A stretch of 64,000 bases of DNA from AC-32 sp038237925 (GTDB taxonomy: Bacteria > Actinomycetota > Thermoleophilia > Gaiellales > Gaiellaceae): the NCBI GenBank assembly GCA_038237925.1, contig JBBRYF010000006.1, positions 62,001 to 126,000 on the forward strand. Direction: 5' to 3'. The stretch's first letter is position 1. Each line of letters begins with the position of its first letter. Below, piece by piece: positions 48,014 through 55,537 of this stretch. Made by a program: the position numbers and the translations under genes. Below the pieces are notes generated by a model. That model did not search any database. It worked only from the letters and a program-made list of their open reading frames with translations, and was not told the DNA's origin.

Positions 48014-48956
48014 AGAAGTCGACACCGGAGCGGCCGAGGCCGTCCAGAAGATCGTCGACAACCTGGCGCGGGTCCTGCATGCGCCGGAGGACACCCTCCG
48101 GCTCGTGGTGCTCTGCCTCGTCGCCGAGGGGCACCTGATCATCGAGGACTTCCCCGGCGTCGGGAAGACGATGCTCGCCAAGGCGCTCGCGCGCTCGATC
48201 GACTGCTCCTTCTCGCGCCTCCAGTTCACGCCCGACCTGCTGCCCTCGGACGTGACCGGGGTGAACGTCTTCAACCAGCGGACGAACGAGTTCGAGTTCC
48301 GGCCCGGGCCTGTGTTCGCGAACCTGCTCCTGGTCGACGAGATCAACCGCGCCTCGCCCAAGACGCAGGCGGCGCTGCTCGAGTCGATGCAGGAAGACCA
48401 GGTCACCGTCGACGGGGTCAGCTACGAGCTGGCCGCGCCGTTCATGGTCGTCGCGACGCAGAACCCGATCGAGTACGAGGGGACCTACCCGCTGCCCGAG
48501 GCGCAGCTCGACCGCTTCACGCTGCGGATCGAGATCGGCTACCCGCCGCTGCCGGACGAGGCGCGGATGCTGACCGAGCAGACGAGCGATCCGCCGCTCG
48601 ACTCGCTGCAACCGGTCGCGACCGCCGCCGACGTGCGCTCCCTGGTCGCGGCGGCGATCGAGGTCTTCGTCGAGGAGAGCGTCAACCGGTACGTCGTCGC
48701 GCTCCTGCGGCACACGCGCGGTGACGGGCGCGTGTACCTCGGCGCGAGCCCCCGCGCCGGGATCGCGCTCTTGCGTGTGGCCAAGGCGCGCGCCCTCGCC
48801 GACGGCCGCGGGTTCGTGGCGCCGGACGACGTCAAGGCCGCCGCGCTGCCGGTCCTCTCGCACCGGTTGATCGTCGCGCCCGAGGCACGGGCGGCCGGCC
48901 TCTCCGGAGCCGACCTCGTGCAGGAGGCGCTCGAGCACACGCCGGTTCCCGTATGA
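47994..48956 (+). CDS. MoxR-family AAA+ ATPase
   Basis: 320 residues. Walker A IEDFPGVGKTMLAKALARS, Walker B LLLVDEINRASPKTQAALLE, sensor 1 VVATQNPIEYEGTYPLPEAQ and arginine-finger region DRFTLRIEIGYP. MoxR ATPases act as chaperones for metal insertion or complex assembly and here sit in the standard trio with DUF58 and a transglutaminase. ATGA overlap with the next gene. Confidence 0.93.
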   Translation: MDEPVGREVDTGAAEAVQKIVDNLARVLHAPEDTLRLVVLCLVAEGHLIIEDFPGVGKTMLAKALARSIDCSFSRLQFTPDLLPSDVTGVNVFNQRTNEFEFRPGPVFANLLLVDEINRASPKTQAALLESMQEDQVTVDGVSYELAAPFMVVATQNPIEYEGTYPLPEAQLDRFTLRIEIGYPPLPDEARMLTEQTSDPPLDSLQPVATAADVRSLVAAAIEVFVEESVNRYVVALLRHTRGDGRVYLGASPRAGIALLRVAKARALADGRGFVAPDDVKAAALPVLSHRLIVAPEARAAGLSGADLVQEALEHTPVPV

Positions 48957-50143
48957 CCCGAAGAGGCCAGCTCGCGCTCGTCTTCGGCGGCGTGACCTAC
49001 CTCGCCGCCTGGGCGTTCGGCTCGAAGATCCTCTACCCGGTCGCGCTCGGCCTGCCGCTCGCCGTGCTGCTCGCGTGGCTCTGGACGGCTGTGGCCAACC
49101 GGCCGCTGGAGCTCCGGCGGATCCTTCCGGCCGGGGAGCGGCTCGAGGGCGACGACCTCGAGATCGTGGTCGAGCTCAGCTCCGAGCAGCGGCTCGTGCC
49201 GGCGCGCTGGACGCTACGTGAGCGCGTGGGCAAGCTCGGTGAGCTCGGAACCGCGGTCGGCTTGAACGGGCGCGCCCGATACGTGCTGAAAGGCCTTCCG
49301 CGCGGACGCTACGAATTCGAGGAGACCATCGCCGTGATCGAAGACCCGTTCGGGCTCGAGCGGGTCGAGCAGCGGCTCCAGGCCCCGGGCGCGCTGCTCG
49401 TCTACCCGCGCCTGGTCGACCTCGCGCGGCTCTTCTCCGACTCGGGCGCCCGCTCGCACGACGGGCGGCGCCTGCTCTTGCGGCGGCCTTCGGGGTTCGA
49501 CCTGCACAGCGTGCGCGAGTACGAGCACGGCGACTCGCTCCGCAAGGTGCACTGGCGCTCGACGGCGCGGCGCGCGCAGCTGATGGTCAAGGAGCTCGAG
49601 GACTCTCCGCGGGACGAGGTGGCGGTTGTCTTGGACGCCGATCCGCAGGCGGTCGTCGGAGAGAGCTTCGACGTCCAGGTGCGCGCGGCAGGGTCGCTGC
49701 TGCTCGCGCACGTGCGCCGTGGTCGCCGCACGCTGCTCGTGATCAACGGGACGCAGCGGGTGCAGCAGGGGGTGCGCTCGCCCGAGGGCGACTGGCACCA
49801 GGCACTCGACCTGCTCGCCGCCGCCGAGCCGGAGCCGGGGCCGCCGCTCGCGGCGCTGCTTGCGGAGGACGGCAGCGCCGTGGGCCGTGCGCTCGAGCTC
49901 GCGGTCGTGACCGCCTCGTTGCCGCCGCGCCTGGTCGAACGGCTCGTCGACCGCTCGCTCGGGAGCGGACATGTCTCGCTCGTACTGGTCGAACCGTCGA
50001 GCTTTGCCGGGGCCGAGCCGAAGCCCTGGCCAGACCTGCTTCGTCTCCAGGCCGCGGGCGTGACGGTCGCGGTCGTGCGCGACGGGGACGACCTCGCCGT
50101 GCGCCTCGGCGAGGCGCACGGCGCGGAGGCGGCGCATGCGTAG
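48953..50143 (+). CDS. DUF58 (vWA-like) membrane protein
   Basis: 396 residues. Two N-terminal membrane helices (LALVFGGVTYLAAWAFGSKI and VALGLPLAVLLAWLWTAV), then the DUF58 signature VREYEHGDSLRKVHWRSTAR and a degenerate von Willebrand A-like domain (EVAVVLDADPQ). Usual partner of MoxR. Overlaps the transglutaminase gene by 8 nt. Confidence 0.88.
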   Translation: MTRRGQLALVFGGVTYLAAWAFGSKILYPVALGLPLAVLLAWLWTAVANRPLELRRILPAGERLEGDDLEIVVELSSEQRLVPARWTLRERVGKLGELGTAVGLNGRARYVLKGLPRGRYEFEETIAVIEDPFGLERVEQRLQAPGALLVYPRLVDLARLFSDSGARSHDGRRLLLRRPSGFDLHSVREYEHGDSLRKVHWRSTARRAQLMVKELEDSPRDEVAVVLDADPQAVVGESFDVQVRAAGSLLLAHVRRGRRTLLVINGTQRVQQGVRSPEGDWHQALDLLAAAEPEPGPPLAALLAEDGSAVGRALELAVVTASLPPRLVERLVDRSLGSGHVSLVLVEPSSFAGAEPKPWPDLLRLQAAGVTVAVVRDGDDLAVRLGEAHGAEAAHA

Positions 50144-52388
50144 GGTGCTGCCGGTCCTCGCAGTAGCCGCACCGCTGATCGCCTGGAGCTGGTTGCGGCT
50201 CGAGAGCGGCAGCGACGCGGGCCAAGCGGCTCTCGCTGTCGTCCTGGCGCTTCTGCCGGTGCTCGTGCCGGGCCGACGGCTTCGTGCGGTCGCCGTCGTG
50301 GTCGCGTTGCTCGTCGTCGGTGCTGTCGCCTTCGACCTCGGACCCGCGTTGGCGCTGCCCGGCCGCGTCGCGACTCGGTTCGGGAGCGGGTTCCTGGAGT
50401 TCTACGACTTCCAGGTGCCCGTCGATTCCTCGGCCCACCCGCGCATGCACGGCGTGCTGCTGATGGCGGTTTTCGCCTTCACGCTCGTCGTCGCGCTCGG
50501 TGCGGCCGCGTGTCGACCGGCTGTGGTCGTTTCGGCCCTGGTCGTCGGCGTCGGCTGGCCGGGAACGCTGCTGCCCGGACACGACCTGCTGCGGGGCGGG
50601 CTCCTACTGGCGACGATCCTCGCGACGACGCTGCTCCTGCGGCGCGTCCCGGTCCGCGGGGTCGGAACCGCGCTGGCGGCGGGGGCCGTGGTGATCGCGG
50701 CGGCGCTCTTTGCGGCGAGCTCGCCGGCCTTCGCCAAGCGCGCGATCTTCGACTGGCAGCACTGGGACCTGTACACCAAGCCCGAGAAGCCCGTGAACGT
50801 CTCGTATGTCTGGAACTCGAGTTACCGCGGCCTGACCTTCCACGGGAAGCCGACGACCGTTCTGCGCGTCAAGGCCAGCCCGCAGTCGCACTACTGGCGG
50901 ATCTCGGTGCTGAGTGGTGTCAAGGACGGCCGTTGGCTGGAGGAGCTTTCGCCCGCGTACGGGGACTCGACCGTTCTCGGGGAGCCCGGCTTCGTTCCTG
51001 CACGAGAGCGGATCGTGGCCAACTGGGAGCAGGAGCACGTCACGATCGAGGCTCTGCACGACCTGCGCCTGCCCGGCGGAAGCGTTCCGGTCCGCTTCGC
51101 CCCGAGTAGCCAGATCGGACGGGTGGGGTACGACCCGAGTGGCGTCGCCTACGCCACGAGCCACCTGTCGCGAGGCGACACGTACGACGTGTGGGCCTAC
51201 TCACCCTCGCCGAGGCCCGCTCAGCTTGCCCGCTCGAAGCCGGTGTATCCGAGCGGGGCCTCGTCGTATCTCGAGGTGCAGCCTGGAGTCTTTCCGCGAC
51301 TGTTCGGCCAATCTGGCCGCAACGCCTACGTGCGCTACCTGCTGACGCAGAACCCACTCGCGAGCCAGGTCCGTCCCTACGCAGGTCTGTACGGGATCGC
51401 TGAGCGGGTGGCGGGAGGCGCGAGGAGCCCCTATGCGGCGGCGGTCGCGCTCGAGCGTTGGTTCCGCTCGTCCGGAGGCTTCACCTACGATCAGCACCCG
51501 CCTGCCCCTCCGGCCGGGATTCCAGCGCTCGAGGACTTCGTGACGCGGAGCAGGCGGGGCTACTGCCAGCAGTTCGCCGGTTCGATGGCGCTGATGTTGC
51601 GATTCTTGGGGATCCCGTCGCGCGTCGCAGTCGGCTTCGCCAGCGGGCGCTATGACCAGAAGCACGGAGAGTGGGTCGTCTCAGACCGCGATGCGCACAT
51701 GTGGGTGGAGGTCTGGTTCCGCGGCTGGGGCTGGCTTCCGTTCGACCCGACGCCGGGACTCGGCGGCCTTGCGGGCCAGTACTCCTCCTCCTCTCCGACC
51801 TTCGACGCCGGCGCGATCGCGGCGGTGCTCGCCGGGAAGAACGGCCTCGACAAGTTCGGTCAGGGGTTGGCGGGAGTGCTTGGGCTCAACGGGCGGTCCC
51901 GGGTCACGTCCGACGTTCCCCGCCTGGATACGCCGCCGTTGGCAAGAGGCGGTCGGGCCGGTCACCGGCGTTCATGGGGCTTCCTCCAGGTGATCGCCTT
52001 CGCGCTCGCCGGGGCGGTGCTCTTCGTGGCCGCCCTCAAGCTCGCGGTGCGGAGCCTGCGTTTCCTGAATCGCGATCCTCGGCGTCTCGCCGCAGCCGGC
52101 CGCAGGGACTTGCGAGGCTACTTGCTCGACCAGGGGCTGGACGTCCCGGCCAGCGTGACGTTGCGCGAGCTGGCGGGGCTTGTCGAGAGCGAGTACCAGG
52201 TCACGTCGGCCGGGTTCGGTCTTTACGCGACCGCCGCGCGGTTCGGACCTCGCGAAGGTTCGCGTGAGGCGGCGCGGGCGATGCGCCGCGAGCTGCGGAG
52301 GGTCAGACGAGGGATCCGCCGGGAGCTGACCGGGCTCGACCGCGTCCGAGGGCTGGTCTCGCTACGCTCGCTCGGTCTCGGCTCTTAG
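50136..52388 (+). CDS. TgpA-like membrane transglutaminase
   Basis: 750 residues. Five to six N-terminal membrane helices (DUF3488-like, residues 1-200), an extracytoplasmic region, then a transglutaminase core with Cys in RRGYCQQFAGSMALMLR, His in VSDRDAHMWVEVWFRGWGW and Asp in PFDPTPG. A further helix (LQVIAFALAGAVLFVAALKL) leads to a cytoplasmic DUF4129-like tail. Substrate unknown; TgpA of Pseudomonas is essential. Third member of the MoxR-DUF58-transglutaminase set. Confidence 0.9.
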   Translation: MRRVLPVLAVAAPLIAWSWLRLESGSDAGQAALAVVLALLPVLVPGRRLRAVAVVVALLVVGAVAFDLGPALALPGRVATRFGSGFLEFYDFQVPVDSSAHPRMHGVLLMAVFAFTLVVALGAAACRPAVVVSALVVGVGWPGTLLPGHDLLRGGLLLATILATTLLLRRVPVRGVGTALAAGAVVIAAALFAASSPAFAKRAIFDWQHWDLYTKPEKPVNVSYVWNSSYRGLTFHGKPTTVLRVKASPQSHYWRISVLSGVKDGRWLEELSPAYGDSTVLGEPGFVPARERIVANWEQEHVTIEALHDLRLPGGSVPVRFAPSSQIGRVGYDPSGVAYATSHLSRGDTYDVWAYSPSPRPAQLARSKPVYPSGASSYLEVQPGVFPRLFGQSGRNAYVRYLLTQNPLASQVRPYAGLYGIAERVAGGARSPYAAAVALERWFRSSGGFTYDQHPPAPPAGIPALEDFVTRSRRGYCQQFAGSMALMLRFLGIPSRVAVGFASGRYDQKHGEWVVSDRDAHMWVEVWFRGWGWLPFDPTPGLGGLAGQYSSSSPTFDAGAIAAVLAGKNGLDKFGQGLAGVLGLNGRSRVTSDVPRLDTPPLARGGRAGHRRSWGFLQVIAFALAGAVLFVAALKLAVRSLRFLNRDPRRLAAAGRRDLRGYLLDQGLDVPASVTLRELAGLVESEYQVTSAGFGLYATAARFGPREGSREAARAMRRELRRVRRGIRRELTGLDRVRGLVSLRSLGLGS

Positions 52389-52430
52389 CGCGGGATTTGA
52401 CGGACCCGCTTCACTTAGTCGGGGTATCCG

Positions 52431-52784
52431 ATGAGCGAGACCTTCGACCTATTCCAGCAGGGGCGCAGCCACCTGAAGAGCGGCCGTGCGGCGCAGGCAA
52501 CCGTTGCGCTCGAGAAGGCGAAGCGGCGCGAGCCGGAGAAGGCGTCGATCCGCGAGGCGCTCGGGATCGCGTACTTCCGCATTCAGCGCTACGACGAGGC
52601 GGCCTCGGAATTCCGCAAGCTGCTCGAGCTCGCGCCCGCCGACGACTATGCGCACTACGCGCTCGGCCGGTGCCTGGAGAAGCAGGGCCGCGACCAGGAG
52701 GCGAACGGGCACTACAAGCTCGCGAGCTCGCTGCGACCCGGCGAGCCTGCGTACGAGTCGCGGATCCGCGACCTCGGCGAGTAG
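52431..52784 (+). CDS. Tetratricopeptide repeat protein
   Basis: 117 residues, three TPR units covering almost the whole protein: FQQGRSHLKSGRAAQATVAL, LGIAYFRIQRYDEAASEFRK and YALGRCLEKQGRDQEANGHY. Soluble protein-protein adaptor, partner unknown. Its stop lies next to the convergent pilB stop. Confidence 0.85.
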   Translation: MSETFDLFQQGRSHLKSGRAAQATVALEKAKRREPEKASIREALGIAYFRIQRYDEAASEFRKLLELAPADDYAHYALGRCLEKQGRDQEANGHYKLASSLRPGEPAYESRIRDLGE

Positions 52785-54470
52785 TTAGCTTCTGTCGCCG
52801 GTGACGCGGCGGATCTCGTCGAGCGACGAGACACCTTCGAGGCAGAGCCGCAGCCCGTCCTGGCGCAGGGTCGTCATGCCGTCCTGTACCGCGGCGTCGA
52901 GAATCTCGTCGGTCGAGGCACTGACCAGCCGCCGGATCGCAGCCGTCACGGGCAGCACCTCGTAGAGCGCGACGCGGCCGCTGTAGCCGGTGCCGCCGCA
53001 GCGCCCGCAGCCCTTCGCTCGGTGGAGGTACACCTTGCCCTTCTGCTCCAGCATCCCGATCGCCTCGAGCTCCTCGTCGTCTGGCCAGTACGACTCGCGG
53101 CAGTCGGCGCAGAGGCGCCGCGCGAGCCGCTGCGCGACGATGCAGTTGATGGCGCTTGCGAGCAGGCCGGGCTCGATACCCATGTCCTTCAGGCGCTCGA
53201 CCGCGCTGGCGGCGTTGTGGGCATGGACAGTCGTCAGCACGAGGTGGCCCGTCATGCCCGCCTGCATGGCGATGCGAGCGGTCTCTTCGTCCCGGATCTC
53301 GCCGACGAGCAGGACGTCGGGGTCCGAGCGCAGGATCGTGCGGAGACCGCGAGAGAAGGTGAGCCCGCTCTTCGGAGAGATCTCGATCTGGTTGATCCCG
53401 CGGATCTGGTACTCGACCGGGTCCTCGATGGTCATGATCACGCGCCCGGGGTCGTTCAGCAGGTGCAGCGCTGTGTAGAGCGTGGTGGTCTTGCCGCTGC
53501 CGGTCGGCCCGCAGACGACGACTGCACCGTAAGGCTGGCGGATCGCGCGCTCGAAGGGCTCCCGCACGATCGCCGTCATCCCGAGCTCGCCGAGGTCCGG
53601 CTTGCTCACGGCGCGGTGCATGATCCTGAGCACGACCTGCTCGCCGTGCGTCGTCGGCATGATCGCCATGCGGAGATCGAGCGGGTTGCCGTTGAAGCGG
53701 ATCGAGACGCGGCCGTCCTGGGGGGCGCGGCGCTCGGCGATGTCGAGGTTGGCCATGATCTTCAGTCGGCTGATCACGCCGAGCTGCATCTGCTTCGGGA
53801 TCTCGGCGACCGGCCGCGTGACCCCGTCGATGCGGGCGCGCACGATCATGTCCTGCTCCTGCGGCTCGAAGTGGATGTCGGAGGCGCCGTCTTCGATCGC
53901 CTGCGCAAGCGTCGCGTGGACGAGCTTCACGGCAGGCGTGTCGTCGGTTGCCTCCGCGATGTCCTCACGTTCGGCGATGGCGTCGAAGAGCACGGCGTCG
54001 GCGCCGGCGTCGGCGACCTCGATCTGCGTTCGATAGAGCCTCTTGATCGTGCGCTCGAGGTCATCCGGCTCGGAAACCGCGATTCGCACGTTGTGGCCGA
54101 GCGCGAGCCGCAGGTCGTCGGCGCGGCCTACGTCGGTGGGGTCGGCGACGGCGACGAGCAGGAGGTCCTCGGCGAGGAAGCGCACGGGCACGGCCTGGTA
54201 GCGGAACGCGAGCTCCTTCGGTAGGAGCATCGCGGCCTGGAGGTCGAGGTCGGTCGCGCTGAGGTCGACATACTCGAGCCCGTTCTGGTCTGCGAGCGCT
54301 TTCGCGAGGTCCTGTGGGGTAACCCACCGGTGACCGACGACGATCTCGCCGAGCCGCTTGCCGGTCAGCGTCTGCTCCTCGAAGGCCTGCTTGACCTGAT
54401 CCACGGTCAAGAGCCCGCGATTGATCAGCAGGGAGCCGAGGTGCTGCCAGGGTAGGTGGGCCGCTTCCAC
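52785..54470 (-). CDS. pilB: Type IV pilus/type II secretion assembly ATPase (PilB/GspE)
   Basis: 561 residues from GTG 54470. The open frame runs on to 54863, but that part is antisense to dtd. The N-terminal domain resembles MshEN (GLLTVDQVKQAFEEQTLTGK, RLGEIVVGHRWVTPQDLAKA), a c-di-GMP-binding fold in other ATPases. Walker A is VCGPTGSGKTTTLYTALHLL, the Asp box follows in VIMTIEDPVEYQIRGINQIE, Walker B is LLVGEIRDEETARIAMQAG and the His box VLTTVHAHNAAS. CADCRESYW and CGRCGGTGYSGRVALYE hold the zinc tetracysteine. No pilC, pilT or pilin gene is nearby. Confidence 0.93.
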   Translation of the reverse strand: MEAAHLPWQHLGSLLINRGLLTVDQVKQAFEEQTLTGKRLGEIVVGHRWVTPQDLAKALADQNGLEYVDLSATDLDLQAAMLLPKELAFRYQAVPVRFLAEDLLLVAVADPTDVGRADDLRLALGHNVRIAVSEPDDLERTIKRLYRTQIEVADAGADAVLFDAIAEREDIAEATDDTPAVKLVHATLAQAIEDGASDIHFEPQEQDMIVRARIDGVTRPVAEIPKQMQLGVISRLKIMANLDIAERRAPQDGRVSIRFNGNPLDLRMAIMPTTHGEQVVLRIMHRAVSKPDLGELGMTAIVREPFERAIRQPYGAVVVCGPTGSGKTTTLYTALHLLNDPGRVIMTIEDPVEYQIRGINQIEISPKSGLTFSRGLRTILRSDPDVLLVGEIRDEETARIAMQAGMTGHLVLTTVHAHNAASAVERLKDMGIEPGLLASAINCIVAQRLARRLCADCRESYWPDDEELEAIGMLEQKGKVYLHRAKGCGRCGGTGYSGRVALYEVLPVTAAIRRLVSASTDEILDAAVQDGMTTLRQDGLRLCLEGVSSLDEIRRVTGDRS

Positions 54471-54500
54471 GAGGGTTGTATCGTCGTTTTCGAGCCGAAC

Positions 54501-54944
54501 ATGAAGGCTGTTCTGCAACGGGTCACGCGCGCAGCGGTGCGGGTGGAAGAGGAGGTCGCGGGGGAGATCGGGCCTGGCCTGTGTGTGCTCCTCGGAGTCG
54601 CCCGCGGCGACGGGCCTTCGGAGGCCTCGCGACTCGCCGAAAAGGTGGCGCGAATGCGGGTTTTCGAGGACGACAGCGGCCGTTTCGACCGCTCGCTGCT
54701 CGACACGTGCGGTGACGCGCTCGTCGTCAGCCAGTTCACGCTGCTCGGCAATACCAATAGCGGAAAGGGAACTAGACCGGACTTCTCGCAGGCCGCCCCG
54801 AAGGAGCAGGCCGAACCACTCTACGAAGCGTTCTGCGAGGAGATGCGCGCCCTCGGCGTTCACGTCGAGACGGGCCGCTTCGGCGCGCGTATGGCCGTCG
54901 AGATCGTCAACGACGGGCCGGTCACGATCGTGCTCGAGATCTAG
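54501..54944 (+). CDS. dtd: D-aminoacyl-tRNA deacylase
   Basis: 147 residues from ATG 54501; the longer frame from 54456 crosses the pilB start. MKAVLQRVTRAAVRVEEEV opens the family pattern. VVSQFTLLGNTNSGKGTRPD carries the SQFTL motif, with one extra residue, and IVNDGPVTIVLEI is the Gly-cisPro-containing signature. Removes D-amino acids from mischarged tRNA. Divergent from pilB, start codons 30 bp apart. Confidence 0.93.
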   Translation: MKAVLQRVTRAAVRVEEEVAGEIGPGLCVLLGVARGDGPSEASRLAEKVARMRVFEDDSGRFDRSLLDTCGDALVVSQFTLLGNTNSGKGTRPDFSQAAPKEQAEPLYEAFCEEMRALGVHVETGRFGARMAVEIVNDGPVTIVLEI

Positions 54945-55489
54945 TAGATGTTCCAGATCCGCGGAGGCGTTTATCGAGCGCTGACGCTGACAACCCGCAC
55001 GCGGCCACGCGTCGGGACGGCAGCCGGGAGAGGCTCGAGCGATAGGAGCCGGCCACCGGCCAGGGCATCTCGAGGGCGCTCCGACAGTCGACGTACACCG
55101 CTTCGGCAGGAACGCACGACGCGAGCGCTGGGGCCCGGACTGCCAGATCCGAAGGGGAAGGTGAACGGCGACGTGGACGTGCAGGGCGATAGGTTCAAAT
55201 CCACAGGGCTCCTAACAGGGGAGAGCGTGTCGTGGCTTGAACAGTGTTCCGCTCGCACACACTTCGCCGCGACCGCCAGTAGTGCGCAAATCATCGAGCC
55301 AGCTGCCTAAATGCACGACCTGGGCGCACTCGAGCTCGGGGCCGACGACGAACGCCGACAGCAAACGGCAGAACGTCAGAAGGCGCAAACTGCTTCCCCT
55401 GCAAGGGGGAGTGCGCCTTCGGACACCGCCTCTAGCTACGGTCGACCCTAGAAAAACCTCGCTCAATGTCCTAGTCTCCTACGCAACCT
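54945..55489. other. Intergenic region without convincing gene
   Basis: 545 nt between dtd and the secreted protein. Open frames here are short, lack ribosome sites and have odd composition. A GGTTCAAATCC string near 55190 mimics a tRNA T loop but has no acceptor stem. Confidence 0.5.
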
Positions 55490-55537
55490 ATGGTCGCGGC
55501 GCCGAGGGTCGCGCCGTTGCGGGAAGAGAGGGCTCTC

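Noticed and set aside
54471..54863. N-terminal extension of pilB
   Set aside because: Antisense to dtd, which is a certain gene. GTG 54470 starts right before the ATPase N-terminal domain.
55150..55220. tRNA-like T loop (GGTTCAAATCC)
   Set aside because: No acceptor, D or anticodon arm can be formed around it.
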